Shown here: positions 35,659 to 44,866 of the stretch, piece by piece
How the letters are laid out: each line of letters begins with the position of its first letter
Numbering within the stretch: position 1 is the first letter of the stretch
Origin: Porphyrobacter sp. AAP60
GTDB lineage: Bacteria > Pseudomonadota > Alphaproteobacteria > Sphingomonadales > Sphingomonadaceae
DNA: 64,000 bases
Assembly: GCF_001296025.1 (NCBI RefSeq)
Contig: NZ_LJHV01000021.1
Span: 1 to 64,000, forward strand
Direction of reading: 5' to 3'
The notes under the pieces: generated by a model
The model's input: the letters and a program-made list of their open reading frames with translations, nothing else
Told to the model about the DNA's origin: nothing
Databases searched by the model: none
Translations under genes and position numbers: made by a program

Positions 35659-36027
35659 TCAGACCCGGCTGCACACCACCAGCACATGCAGCGCCGAACC
35701 GCCTTCGCTCAGCACCGGGGTGGCCATGCCGTTCGGCAGGTTCCTCAGCACCGGGCGCAGCTGCGGGGGTAGCGACGTTTCGTGGACGAAGGTCTTACGC
35801 TCCACCTTCGCGTCCATCGCCTTGCCCAGCTTCACCGCTTCGCTGCACGATGTGATCGCCATGGTACGGCTCTGGAATTCGTCGGCCAGAACTGCACTGG
35901 CTGCGACCGATAGCTGCACCAGGTTGTAGTTCGGCAAGGGCGAGGTCCGCTCCTGCTGCGCGGTGGCAGCGGCGGGCGCAAGCGCGACGGTCAGCGCAGC
36001 AATGGCAGGCACAAAGCGGATCGTCAT
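35659..36027 (-). CDS. Small secreted protein resembling a SurA-type PPIase tail
   Basis: Protein of 122 residues with a signal peptide (ending AATAQ). The end, SLPPQLRPVLRNLPNGMATPVLSEGGSALHVLVVCSR, resembles the last part of parvulin rotamase domains in SurA-like chaperones, but the rest of such a domain and the SurA N-domain are missing. It could be a decayed or shortened chaperone or an unrelated secreted protein. The start at 36027 is followed by a normal signal peptide. Confidence 0.6.
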   Translation of the reverse strand: MTIRFVPAIAALTVALAPAAATAQQERTSPLPNYNLVQLSVAASAVLADEFQSRTMAITSCSEAVKLGKAMDAKVERKTFVHETSLPPQLRPVLRNLPNGMATPVLSEGGSALHVLVVCSRV

Positions 36028-36107
36028 GGCGTTCTCCCTCGGCTGGCAGAAAGCTGCGCCTGAAACGCTGAACACCTTATGAATAGAGGGCAATTTGCCC
36101 TGTCAAT

Positions 36108-36923
36108 TCAGCCCACAAACGCCCGCTCAATCACGAACTGGCCCGGCTTGTTGTTCGCGCCTTCCTCAAACCCGCGGCGCTCCAGATCGGCGGCGTGATC
36201 CTTGATCATAGCCATCGATCCGCACAGCATCACGCGGTCTTCTTCGGGTACGAAGCGCTGCGGGCCCATGGATTGTTCGAACAACCGGCCATCGTCGATC
36301 AGCGCCTGAATGCGGCCCTGCGTGCGGAACGGTTCGCGGGTCACGGTGGGAACGTAGATGATCTTGGCGCGGTCTTCGTCTTCGAGCAGCGGATCGCCTT
36401 CGAGCCTGCTTTCCAGCAGCTCGCGATAGGCGAGTTCATTCACGTTGCGCACCGAATGCACCACGATCACTTCTTCGAACATCCCGTAAACCTCGGGATC
36501 ACGCACCAGCGACATGAAGGGCGCAAGGCCGGTGCCGGTCGAGAGCATGAACAGCCGCTTGCCCGGCAGCAGCGCGTCGGTCACCAGCGTGCCGGTCGGC
36601 TTCTTGCCGAGGTAGATCGGATCACCCGGCAGGATGTGCTGCAGCCGCGAGGTCAGTGGGCCGTCCTGCACCTTGATCGAGAGGAATTCGAGTTCCTCTT
36701 CATAAGAAGGCGAAGCGACCGAATAGGCGCGCAGCAACGGTTTGCCGTTATCGCCCGGCAGGCCGATCATCACGAATTCGCCCGACCGGAAGCGGAAGCT
36801 CGCCGGGCGGGTCATCTTCAACGTGAACAGCCCATCGGTCCAGTGATGGACATGGGTGACGGTTTCCACAGAAAGCGCCGCGCTTTCGGTGAATTGGTCG
36901 CGGTCGATGATGGGCTGGTTCAA
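36108..36923 (-). CDS. fpr: Ferredoxin-NADP reductase
   Basis: Flavoprotein of about 271 residues. The FAD motif RAYSVASPSYEEELEF, the NADP motif STGTGLAPFMSLVRD and a C-terminal VMLCGSMAMIKD are present, with an aromatic-poor end (FVIERAFVG) as in the bacterial Fpr subclass with Phe/Val. It shuttles electrons between NADPH and ferredoxin or flavodoxin. No ATG is available: TTG at 36923 has CGAGG about 7 nt upstream, and TTG at 36941 is the alternative. It may serve iron-sulphur or oxidative-stress needs. Confidence 0.9.
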   Translation of the reverse strand: MNQPIIDRDQFTESAALSVETVTHVHHWTDGLFTLKMTRPASFRFRSGEFVMIGLPGDNGKPLLRAYSVASPSYEEELEFLSIKVQDGPLTSRLQHILPGDPIYLGKKPTGTLVTDALLPGKRLFMLSTGTGLAPFMSLVRDPEVYGMFEEVIVVHSVRNVNELAYRELLESRLEGDPLLEDEDRAKIIYVPTVTREPFRTQGRIQALIDDGRLFEQSMGPQRFVPEEDRVMLCGSMAMIKDHAADLERRGFEEGANNKPGQFVIERAFVG

Positions 36924-37056
36924 AGCGGGCCTCGGATACAAAGGTCTGCGCCGCCCGGTTCAGGCGGCAGGATGGGGGCGCAAATGGACGACAAGCGCGC
37001 CCCCTTCAAGACAGATTAGTGTTAAAGGCTGAAAGCGGGCCTTGATATGCCGCAAA

Positions 37057-38103
37057 TCAGTTCCACCCGGCGCGGTCGAAAATCCGCACCGCTTCGGCCT
37101 GATTGCGGCCAATTTCGGCGGCGTTGAGCGTATCCGCCTTGAACGCGCCCAGCTGTTCGACCGCCGAATTGGCCTTGAGGCCGACTGCAGCCGGGAATTC
37201 GTTATTGCCATCGGCAAAATACCGCTGCGCACTTTCCGAGGTAAGATATTCGAGGAACTTCACCGCGTTTTCGCGATTCGGCGCGGTTTTGGTTACGCCT
37301 GCGCCGCTGATGTTCACATGCGTTCCGTTGCCAGCCTGGTCGGGGAAGATCACGCCCACCTTGTCGAAAATCGCCTTCTGATCGGCATCACCGCCGGCAT
37401 AGCGTGCAAGGTAATAGGTGTTGACCACCGAAATGCGGCACTGGCCTGCGGCGACCGCATCGATCATCGCGGTATCATTGCCCTGCGGTGCCTGCTTGAA
37501 ATTGGCGACCACGCCCTTGGCCCAGCCTTCCGCCTCGGCCGCACCCTGATGGGCGATGATGCTGGACAGCAGCGAGATGTTGTAGATGTTCGACGAAGAC
37601 CGCACGCAGATATCGCCCTTGAAGGCGGGGTTGGCGAGATCGGCATAATTGGCAAGGCCTTCGGGCACGCCCTTGGCCTTGTCATAGATGATGATCCGCG
37701 CACGGGTGGACAGGCCGAACCACAGGCCCTGCGGGTGGCGCAGGTGGCCCGGAATGCGTTCAGTCAGCACAGTCGAATCGACAGGGGCGAGAATGCCTGC
37801 TTCCTCGGCCCGCCACAGCCGCCCGGCGTCGACTGTGATTAGCAGGTCAGCCGGGCTGAATTCGCCTTCGGACTGGATGCGTTCGATCAGGGCATCGGCA
37901 TCGGCTTCGATGCGGTTGACCTTGATCCCGGTTTGCTTCGTGAAATCTTCGTAAAGCGCAAGATCGGTGTCGTAATGGCGCGAGGAATAGAGGTTCACTT
38001 CGCCCGTGATCGGCACGGCCTCTGCATCACTCCCGCTTTCGGCGCAGGCGGACAGGGTGATGATGGTGGCACAGGCGGCTGCAGCCGCGACAAGGTTTTT
38101 CAT
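37057..38103 (-). CDS. fbpA: Ferric-iron ABC transporter, substrate-binding lipoprotein
   Basis: Protein of 348 residues, FbpA/AfuA-type. A lipoprotein signal (LSAC, Cys20) is followed by VNLYSSRHYDTD, LWFGLSTRARIIIYDK and the iron-binding Tyr pair in VNTYYLARYAGG. It binds Fe3+ in the periplasm. The ATG at 38103 is used; two codons upstream is only TTG. An iron-box-like dyad at 38129-38145 lies 26 bp upstream. Its permease and ATPase genes are adjacent. Confidence 0.93.
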   Translation of the reverse strand: MKNLVAAAAACATIITLSACAESGSDAEAVPITGEVNLYSSRHYDTDLALYEDFTKQTGIKVNRIEADADALIERIQSEGEFSPADLLITVDAGRLWRAEEAGILAPVDSTVLTERIPGHLRHPQGLWFGLSTRARIIIYDKAKGVPEGLANYADLANPAFKGDICVRSSSNIYNISLLSSIIAHQGAAEAEGWAKGVVANFKQAPQGNDTAMIDAVAAGQCRISVVNTYYLARYAGGDADQKAIFDKVGVIFPDQAGNGTHVNISGAGVTKTAPNRENAVKFLEYLTSESAQRYFADGNNEFPAAVGLKANSAVEQLGAFKADTLNAAEIGRNQAEAVRIFDRAGWN

Positions 38104-38128
38104 GGTCAAAGAGGCTTCCGGTTACAAG

Positions 38129-38145
38129 TTGCGAATGACTTGCAA
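38129..38145. promoter_or_regulatory. Iron-box-like operator, fbpA promoter
   Basis: TTGCGAATGACTTGCAA: an imperfect dyad (6 of 8 arm positions symmetrical) directly upstream of fbpA, on the plus strand. It shares TTGCGA-TGA-TTGCA with the site at 45625-45641 and TTGCGAATGA with 45693-45709, both upstream of the haem receptor. Suits a Fur/Mur-type repressor. Confidence 0.6.
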
Positions 38146-38168
38146 TATAATCTTGGTGCACGCAAGCT

Positions 38169-39188
38169 CTAACTGCGCACGAAAGCCCGGACGCTTCCGG
38201 GATCGGGCAACACGCTGTATTTCTGCGCAGGATCGACCGGCACCAGTGTTTCGGCGGTAATCTGCGTCCCGTCGCCGGTTTCCAGCAACACTCTGGTCCG
38301 CGCGCCCATCGGATGGACATCGCGCACCCGGCACCCGCGCTTGTCCGGCACCGGCACCAGCCGGTCTGCCTGCACCAGCAAATCGAATGCCGGGCCATCG
38401 GGCAGATCGCCAATCAGGCTGGCCATGGGCCACAGGCCGAAATCCGTATCCAGCACCTGTCCCTTCAGCCCGCCGGCAATCACCTGTGCCCCGCTGAAAA
38501 TTGCGCCCACGGCGGCGGTTTGGGGTGAGAGGTGAAGGTCTTGCGGGGTGCCGAACTGCACGATCCGCCCGCTGTCCATCACTGCGATCCTGTCGGCAAT
38601 GTCGAGCGCCTCGGCCGGATCGTGGGTCACCAGCACCACTGTAGCTCCTGCCTCCCGCAGCAGGATACGGCAATCACGGCGAAGCTTGCGGCGCAGCACG
38701 ATATCGACACTGGCGAAGGGTTCATCCATCAGCAGCACTTGCGGCCCGGGGGCGATGGCGCGGGCCAGCGCAGCGCGCTGCTGCTGTCCGCCCGAAAGTT
38801 CATGGGGATAGCGCGCACCCATGCCAGCCAGACCGACACTGGCGAGCCAGCCCTCGACATCGCCATGCAGCGCCTTGGGCAGGCCAAAGGCGACATTGGC
38901 GGCGATGGTCATATGCGGAAACAGCGCGCCATCCTGAAACACCAGCCCCACGGGCCGCGCTTCGGGTGGCGGGCTGCGGCGCTCATCGGCCAGCACCTCG
39001 CCATCCAGAGCGATTGCGCCCTGTTGCACGGTCAGCATCCCAGCTGCCAGCCCCAACAGTGTTGACTTCCCGCAACCCGACGCGCCAAGCAGGCACGTGA
39101 TCTCTCCCGTCGGCGCGGCGAAGCTGATGTCCTCCAGCGCCCGCACCTGACCGTAAGCATGGGCAATATGTCGAAACTCAAGGCTCAA
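38169..39188 (-). CDS. fbpC: Ferric-iron ABC transporter, ATPase
   Basis: ABC ATPase of 339 residues with Walker A GASGCGKST (residues 35-43), Q-loop VFQDGALFPHMTI, signature LSGGQQQRAALARAI near residue 131, Walker B VLLMDEPFAS and the H-loop VTHDPAEAL. A TOBE-like regulatory tail follows. The start is TTG at 39188, with AGGA about 9 nt upstream. The permease gene begins divergently within about 35 bp, so the two promoters must lie in coding sequence or at a distance. Confidence 0.92.
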   Translation of the reverse strand: MSLEFRHIAHAYGQVRALEDISFAAPTGEITCLLGASGCGKSTLLGLAAGMLTVQQGAIALDGEVLADERRSPPPEARPVGLVFQDGALFPHMTIAANVAFGLPKALHGDVEGWLASVGLAGMGARYPHELSGGQQQRAALARAIAPGPQVLLMDEPFASVDIVLRRKLRRDCRILLREAGATVVLVTHDPAEALDIADRIAVMDSGRIVQFGTPQDLHLSPQTAAVGAIFSGAQVIAGGLKGQVLDTDFGLWPMASLIGDLPDGPAFDLLVQADRLVPVPDKRGCRVRDVHPMGARTRVLLETGDGTQITAETLVPVDPAQKYSVLPDPGSVRAFVRS

Positions 39189-39223
39189 TGGCTGATCCTG
39201 CCCGTCATCATCGGGGGTTCCCG

Positions 39224-40888
39224 GTGAGCCGCCTTAGGCAATTTGCACGTCTGGAAGCAAGCATCGGCGGCCAGAACGGCCGGTGGGCGATCGCCGCGCT
39301 GGCCATCGCCGTGCTGGCAGGCCTGCCGCTGGTCGCAATCGTCTGGGCGTCGCTCGCAGGAGGGGGCGAGACGATCGCCGGGCTCGCCGCCACCGTGCTG
39401 CCGACCTACATCGCCAACACCGCGCTGCTGATGCTGCTGGCGGGCGGATTTGCCGCGCTGGTCGGCACAGGCTGTGCGTGGCTGGTTGCTGCGACCGCGT
39501 TTCCCGGTCGCCGCCTGCTCGGCTGGGCGCTGGTGCTGCCGCTCGCCGTGCCGGCCTATATCGCGGCCTACATCTATGCCGACATGCTCGATTATGCCGG
39601 TCCGGTGCAAAGCACGCTGCGCAGCATCACCGGATGGGGCGCGGATGATTATGCCGCGCCCGATATCCGTTCGCTGGGCGGCGGCGCGCTGGTGCTGGGA
39701 ATTGTGCTGTATCCTTACGTTTATCTGCTCGCACGCACGGCCTTCACCACCCAGAGCACAACGCAGTTCCGCGCCGCGCGCAGCCTTGGCGCGGCCCCTG
39801 CCCGCGCCTTCTGGCAAGTTGCCCTGCCCGCCGCCCGCCCTGCCATTGCCGGAGGGCTGGCGCTGGTGCTGATGGAGGTGCTGGCCGATTTCGGCGTTGC
39901 GGAATATTTCGCGATTCCCACCTTCAGCACCGGCATTTTCCGCAGCTGGCTGGCGGCAGGCGACAAAGCGGCAGCGCTGAAACTGGCGGCAGTGATGCTG
40001 GTGTTCGTGATCGCGCTGGTGGCGCTGGAAGCCGCCACGCGGCGCGGGCGCAGCGACAGCCGCGATGGCCTGTCCGCGCCTGCCAGCGCCGAACCGCTGG
40101 TGGCGCTTTCCCCAACGGGCAAGGCGCTGGCCTTCCTTGCCTGCGCCGTGCCGGTGCTGCTCGGCTTTGTGCTGCCCGCCGGGTACCTTGCGGCCATGGC
40201 GCTGGGCGATGTGGCGCAAGCTTCCGCTGGCAATCTCGGCGAATATCTGAGTGGTAGCCTGTGGCTGGGGCTGGCAGCGGCGACCGTGTGCCTTGCCGCC
40301 GCGTTGCTGCTCGCCTTTGCCCGCGCCCGATCGCAATCGCCGCTTACAAACGGCGCGATCCGCGTGGCGACTTTGGGTTATGCCCTGCCCGGCGCGCTAC
40401 TGGCGGTGGGCCTGCTCGCGCCGCTCGGAACCTTCGACCAGAGCCTCACCCGCTTTGCTCGCGACACCCTCGGCTGGGGCGGCGGCTTGCTGCTCACCGG
40501 CACCAGCGCGATACTGGTTTATGCCCTGTCAGTGCGGTTTCTGACTGTCGCCTACAACACCGTCGGCAGCGGGCTGGCGCGCATCCCGCCCGGCCTCGAC
40601 GCCGCTGCCCGCAGCCTTGGCGCGGCGCCGTCCCGCGTGTTGCTGCGCATCTACGCTCCCCTGCTTGGCCCCAGCCTGGCAGGTGCGGCGGCGCTGGTTT
40701 TCATCGATACCTTGCGCGAACTGCCCGCCACGCTGATCCTGCGGCCTTTCAACCTCGAAACGCTGGCCACCCGCACCTATCGCCTCGCCAGCGACGAACG
40801 GCTGGTCGAAGCCTCGATCCCGGCGCTGATCCTGCTGGCGGCGGGACTGCTTCCGGTATTAGTATTGAACCGTCTGGGGAAAAGGTAG
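39224..40888 (+). CDS. fbpB: Ferric-iron ABC transporter, fused permease
   Basis: Permease of about 554 residues with two homologous six-helix halves, each with an EAA-like loop (RAARSLGAAPARAFWQVALPAARPAIAGG and DAAARSLGAAPSRVLLRIYAPLLGPSLAGA), as in SfuB/FbpB. The GTG at 39224 has GGGGG upstream; ATG at 39188 is the alternative and would overlap the divergent fbpC start. It imports Fe3+ from FbpA. The opposite strand orientation to fbpA/fbpC is unusual for this family. Confidence 0.9.
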   Translation: MSRLRQFARLEASIGGQNGRWAIAALAIAVLAGLPLVAIVWASLAGGGETIAGLAATVLPTYIANTALLMLLAGGFAALVGTGCAWLVAATAFPGRRLLGWALVLPLAVPAYIAAYIYADMLDYAGPVQSTLRSITGWGADDYAAPDIRSLGGGALVLGIVLYPYVYLLARTAFTTQSTTQFRAARSLGAAPARAFWQVALPAARPAIAGGLALVLMEVLADFGVAEYFAIPTFSTGIFRSWLAAGDKAAALKLAAVMLVFVIALVALEAATRRGRSDSRDGLSAPASAEPLVALSPTGKALAFLACAVPVLLGFVLPAGYLAAMALGDVAQASAGNLGEYLSGSLWLGLAAATVCLAAALLLAFARARSQSPLTNGAIRVATLGYALPGALLAVGLLAPLGTFDQSLTRFARDTLGWGGGLLLTGTSAILVYALSVRFLTVAYNTVGSGLARIPPGLDAAARSLGAAPSRVLLRIYAPLLGPSLAGAAALVFIDTLRELPATLILRPFNLETLATRTYRLASDERLVEASIPALILLAAGLLPVLVLNRLGKR

Positions 40889-40959
40889 GCGGAAAGTGTA
40901 ACGCCAGCCTGTCAGTTGGGCTTGTCCGACGGGCTTCAACCGTTCACAAGACGCTCCAC

Positions 40960-41961
40960 ATGGCACGCTTCCCATTTTCCGCGATCGTCGGTCAGGACGA
41001 AATGAAACAGGCGCTGCTGATCGCCGCCGTTGACCCTAGTATTGGCGGGGTGATGGTGTTCGGTGATCGCGGCACCGGCAAATCCACCGCAGCGCGCGCG
41101 CTGGCCGGATTGCTCCCGCCGATCATGGCGGCAGAAGGCTGCCCCTATGGCGCTTCGAAGGAGGATCAGGCGCGCTATCCCGATGTCTGCGGCACCGGCA
41201 AGATGGTGAAGCGCGCTGTGCCCTTCGTCGACATGCCGCTGGGCGCAACTGAAGACCGCGTGATCGGCAGCCTCGATCTGGAACGGGCGCTGCGATCGGG
41301 GGAGAAGGCGTTCGAGCCGGGCCTGCTGGCCAAGGCGCACCGCGGGTTCCTGTATATCGACGAAATCAACCTGCTCGAAGATCATCTGGTCGATCTGCTG
41401 CTCGATGTGGCGGCATCGGGCGAGAACGTGGTCGAGCGCGAAGGCCTGTCGGTCCGCCACCCGGCCAAGTTCGTGCTGATCGGCAGCGGCAACCCTGAAG
41501 AGGGCGAGTTGCGCCCGCAATTGCTCGACCGCTTCGGGCTTTCCGTGGAAGTGCGCAGCCCCAAGGATATCGAAGTGCGCATCGCAATCATGCGGCTGGT
41601 CGCCGAAAACGAGCGTGATCCGGAAAGCTTTGCCGCACGCTGGGCGGGCGAGGACGAGGCGATCCTCAAGCGTGTCGCCAAGGGCAAGGCGCGGCTGGCC
41701 AAGCTGGAAGCGGGCGAGGATGTGCTGCGCGATGCCGCCGAACTGTGTCTTGCGGTTGGCGCGGACGGGCTGCGCGGCGAACTCACCTTGATGCGGGCAG
41801 CACGGGCCTTGGCAGCGCTGGAGGGCGCAAAGAAGGTCACCCGCAAGCATCTGACCGCGATTGCCCCCTCGGCGCTGCGGCACCGGCTGCGGCGCGATGT
41901 GCTCGATGAAACCGGATCGACTGTGCGGATCACGCGGGCAATGGCCGAGCTGTTCGGATGA
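40960..41961 (+). CDS. bchI: Magnesium chelatase subunit I
   Basis: AAA+ ATPase of 333 residues. FPFSAIVGQDEMKQALLIAAVDPSIGGVMVFGDRGTGKSTAARAL at the N-terminus, Walker B FLYIDEINLLEDHLVDLLLDVA, sensor VLIGSGNPEEGELRPQLLDRFGL, and the long insertion of BchI. With BchD and BchH it inserts Mg2+ into protoporphyrin IX, the first committed step of bacteriochlorophyll synthesis. The ATG at 40960 gives the normal family length; the frame is open further upstream inside the permease region. Its stop overlaps bchD (ATGA). Confidence 0.95.
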   Translation: MARFPFSAIVGQDEMKQALLIAAVDPSIGGVMVFGDRGTGKSTAARALAGLLPPIMAAEGCPYGASKEDQARYPDVCGTGKMVKRAVPFVDMPLGATEDRVIGSLDLERALRSGEKAFEPGLLAKAHRGFLYIDEINLLEDHLVDLLLDVAASGENVVEREGLSVRHPAKFVLIGSGNPEEGELRPQLLDRFGLSVEVRSPKDIEVRIAIMRLVAENERDPESFAARWAGEDEAILKRVAKGKARLAKLEAGEDVLRDAAELCLAVGADGLRGELTLMRAARALAALEGAKKVTRKHLTAIAPSALRHRLRRDVLDETGSTVRITRAMAELFG

Positions 41962-43670
41962 TCCCGGACGCCAGCGTTGCCACTGCCGATCCGCTGGGAG
42001 ATGCGGTGCTGGCGGCGCGCTTGTTCGCTTTGGCGCCGGGCATTTTCAAAGGGCTGACATTGCGCGGTGGCAGCCCGGCGCGTGATGCTTTGGTGGCAGC
42101 GCTGGGCGATACAATGGCGCTGCGCCGCCTGCCCGGCCACGTTGATGACGAACGGCTGCTGGGCGGGATTGATCTCGCCGCCAGCCTGTCTGCCGGCCGT
42201 CCGATCCGCCAAACCGGGCTGATCGAGGAAGCACAAGGCGGCGCGCTGATCGCTGGCATGGCGGAACGGATGGACGGCGCAATCGCGGGGCGGCTGGCCC
42301 AAGCCCTTGATGACGGTCAGGTCGCGCTGGTCCTGCTCGATGACGCTGCCGAGCCCGAAGAAGCCCCGCCCGCCAGCCTGACCGAACGTCTCGCCTTCAC
42401 CTGTGACCTTGCAGCCTCGAGGGAATGGCGCGGGGTGGAGCTCGCCCCGGCTTTGGGCACGCTGGCGCAAGTCGCGCCGCTGGAGACGCAAGCCCTGCGC
42501 GCCCTTGCCGCCACCGCCGAAGCGCTCGGAGTGGACAGCTTGCGAGCGTTGATCTTCGCAGGCGAAGCCGCGCGCGGGCTGGCGGCGCTCGACGGACGGG
42601 CTGCGGCAAGCGAAGCCGATCTTTCCGGCGCAGTCCGCCTTGTCCTCGCCCCGCGAGCCACGCGCCTGCCGCCGCAGGAACAGGACGCGCCGCCCGAAGA
42701 CCAACCGCCACCGCCCCCCGATGGCGAACGAGACGATCAATCCGAAAGCGAACAGCAGCAGCAGGAAATCGACCTCAGCGAACTGCTGGTCGAAGCAGCC
42801 AAAGCCTCGATCCCCGCCGATCTCCTCGCCCAACTCGCGCAAGGGAAAGCTCCGCGCCGCTCTAGCAGCAGCGGCACCGGGCAGAAACGCAAGGCAGCGA
42901 CCCGCGGCAAGCCCTTGGGCGCACGCGCCGGAATGCCGCGCGGCGGGGCAAAACTGGCGCTGATAGACAGCTTGCGCGCTGCCGTGCCGTGGCAGGCTGT
43001 GCGGCGCAAGGAGCTGGGGGGCGAAGCGGGCGCTGATGCTGCCTCCCCCATCCTGATGCGCAAGGAAGACCTGCGCATCCGCCGGTTTGAAGAACGCGCC
43101 GCCCGTGTCACGATCTTCGCGGTCGACGCCTCAGGCTCCGCCGCAGCGGCGCGGCTGGCCGAGGCCAAGGGAGCGGTCGAACTGATGCTGGGGCAGGCCT
43201 ATGTCACCCGATCCGAAGTCGCGCTGGTCGCCTTTCGCGGGACCACCGCCGAACTGATCCTGCCCCCCACCCGCAGCCTCACGCGGGCGCGGCGGGCGCT
43301 TTCCGAACTACCCGGCGGCGGCGGCACGCCGCTGGCGCTCGGCCTCAACGTCGCGCGCGAGGTCGCCGAAGCGGTGATCGCACGCGGGCGCAGCGCGGCG
43401 CTGGTGATCCTGACCGATGGCAGAGCCAACATCGCCGCCGATGGCTCCCCCGGCCGCCCGCAAGCCAAGCTGGACGGCGAAGCCGCCGCTCGCGCCATTG
43501 CAGCGCGCGGGATTGATGCGCTGGTGGTGGATATCTCGGCCCGCCCCGGCCCCGAAGGCGCAGAACTGGCGCGCGCGCTGGATGGCCGCTTCCTCGCCCT
43601 GCCCCGCGCCGATGCGCGGATGCTGCAAGCCGCGATCAACGCGGTGCAACCTGTCGGCAAAGCGGCATGA
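41958..43670 (+). CDS. bchD: Magnesium chelatase subunit D
   Basis: Protein of 570 residues: a degenerate AAA+ half (ILFAGEAARGLAALDG region), a Pro/Gln/acid-rich linker (PPEDQPPPPPDGERDDQSES, residues about 245-275), and a C-terminal von Willebrand A domain with the MIDAS-like FAVDASGSAAAARLAEAKGAVELML and ILTDGRANIA. It forms the chelatase motor with BchI. It overlaps bchI and bchO by 4 bp on each side, so the three are translationally coupled. Confidence 0.94.
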   Translation: MIPDASVATADPLGDAVLAARLFALAPGIFKGLTLRGGSPARDALVAALGDTMALRRLPGHVDDERLLGGIDLAASLSAGRPIRQTGLIEEAQGGALIAGMAERMDGAIAGRLAQALDDGQVALVLLDDAAEPEEAPPASLTERLAFTCDLAASREWRGVELAPALGTLAQVAPLETQALRALAATAEALGVDSLRALIFAGEAARGLAALDGRAAASEADLSGAVRLVLAPRATRLPPQEQDAPPEDQPPPPPDGERDDQSESEQQQQEIDLSELLVEAAKASIPADLLAQLAQGKAPRRSSSSGTGQKRKAATRGKPLGARAGMPRGGAKLALIDSLRAAVPWQAVRRKELGGEAGADAASPILMRKEDLRIRRFEERAARVTIFAVDASGSAAAARLAEAKGAVELMLGQAYVTRSEVALVAFRGTTAELILPPTRSLTRARRALSELPGGGGTPLALGLNVAREVAEAVIARGRSAALVILTDGRANIAADGSPGRPQAKLDGEAAARAIAARGIDALVVDISARPGPEGAELARALDGRFLALPRADARMLQAAINAVQPVGKAA

Positions 43671-44551
43671 GCCACCTCGACTGGAACCGCGAAGGACTGA
43701 TCTGGCCGCACCGCGATGCCAGCAGCTTTATCGAAATCGGGGGTGTGCGATGGCACGTGCAGCGCATGGGTGCCAAAGTCGATGGGCGCGCGCCGCTGCT
43801 GCTGCTCCACGGCACCGGAGCATCGGTGCATTCATGGCGCGATCTGATGCCGCTGCTGGCGCAGACCCACGAGGTCATCGCCGTCGATTTGCCGCGCCAC
43901 GCCTTCACTACCGGTCACAGTGCTTACGCCATGAGCCTGCCCGCCATGGCAGGGGAGATTGCGGCGCTGATGAAGCATCTCGGCGTCACCCCCGCCGCGA
44001 TCATCGGCCATTCGGCAGGCGCGGCCCTGGCGCTGCAACTGGGCCTCGCCCACGGCCACACCGGCCCCGTTGTCGGCCTCAGTTCCGCGCTGCGCCCCTT
44101 CCCCGGCCCCTTCGCGCAGATCTTCCCGGCGGTGGCCAAAGCGCTGTTCATCAACCCGCTGGTGCCGCGCATTTTTACCGGCAGCATCGACCTTGTCGGC
44201 GGCGCAGGGCGGTTCCTGTGGCGATCGACCCATTCGCGGATCGATGATGCGGCGATCGCCTGTTACGCCGCGCTGCTGAAACACTCTGGCCACGCGGGCG
44301 GCGCGCTGGCGATGATGGCCAACTGGGATCTGCCCGCCCTGCGCGAACGGATGGGCGACGCAGCAAACCCGGTGCTGATGATCCACGGCGGCAATGATCC
44401 CGCAATCCCGCCCGGCTGGGCGCGCGAGGCGCAAGGCTGGCTGCCCGATGCGCAGCTGGAGATACTGGCAGGCCTCGGCCACCTCGCCCACGAAGAAGCG
44501 CCGGAGAAAGTCGCCGCGCTGATTGCTGCATTTCTGGCAGAGCGGATATAA
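43667..44551 (+). CDS. bchO: BchO, alpha/beta-hydrolase of the Mg-chelatase operon
   Basis: Alpha/beta-fold hydrolase of 294 residues with nucleophile GHSAGAALALQLG, oxyanion region LLLLHGTGASVHSW, acid HGGNDPAIPPGW and His GLGHLAHEE. BchO accompanies bchID in phototrophic proteobacteria and is thought to aid magnesium chelation, though its reaction is not settled. The start overlaps the bchD stop. No other photosynthesis gene is in the window. Confidence 0.92.
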   Translation: MSHLDWNREGLIWPHRDASSFIEIGGVRWHVQRMGAKVDGRAPLLLLHGTGASVHSWRDLMPLLAQTHEVIAVDLPRHAFTTGHSAYAMSLPAMAGEIAALMKHLGVTPAAIIGHSAGAALALQLGLAHGHTGPVVGLSSALRPFPGPFAQIFPAVAKALFINPLVPRIFTGSIDLVGGAGRFLWRSTHSRIDDAAIACYAALLKHSGHAGGALAMMANWDLPALRERMGDAANPVLMIHGGNDPAIPPGWAREAQGWLPDAQLEILAGLGHLAHEEAPEKVAALIAAFLAERI

Positions 44552-44607
44552 TCCGGCGTTCGTGCATTCTTGGATGGTCAGGCACCGCGAATCAGGAACG
44601 ACCGGCA

Positions 44608-44811
44608 ATGAACAATCTGGGCTGGATCGAAATCGTGATGTTCTACGGCATCGCAATCGGCTTTGGCGTGTGGCAATTCTGGAAAACCGACCGCTTGCTC
44701 AAGCGCACCCGCGCCGAGAATGCGGCGAAGAAGGCAGCCGAATGCGAGGGCAATGATCGTCCGCTTGGAGCCGCCAAGCAGAAAGACCAGCCCTTAAGCA
44801 AGCGGCCCTGA
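44608..44811 (+). CDS. Small single-span membrane protein
   Basis: Protein of 67 residues: one N-terminal hydrophobic helix (IEIVMFYGIAIGFGVWQFW) and a basic, charged cytoplasmic tail. AGGAACG lies upstream of the ATG. It follows bchO by 56 bp on the same strand and might be part of that operon. Function unknown; the length and layout suggest a small membrane-anchor or regulatory peptide. Confidence 0.6.
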   Translation: MNNLGWIEIVMFYGIAIGFGVWQFWKTDRLLKRTRAENAAKKAAECEGNDRPLGAAKQKDQPLSKRP

Positions 44812-44866
44812 ATTCAACGTTGGATCGCGTCTTTCCAGTTCCCAAAAGCAGTTATAGTTTTGGGAC

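Noticed and set aside
40889..40959. A PpsR/CrtJ-type site (TGT-N12-ACA) before bchI
   Set aside because: TGT words are present but none is followed by ACA at the required spacing.
41382..42842. A 486-codon open frame opposite bchI/bchD
   Set aside because: Arg/Ser/Ala-rich shadow of the chelatase genes; start and stop unrelated to gene borders.
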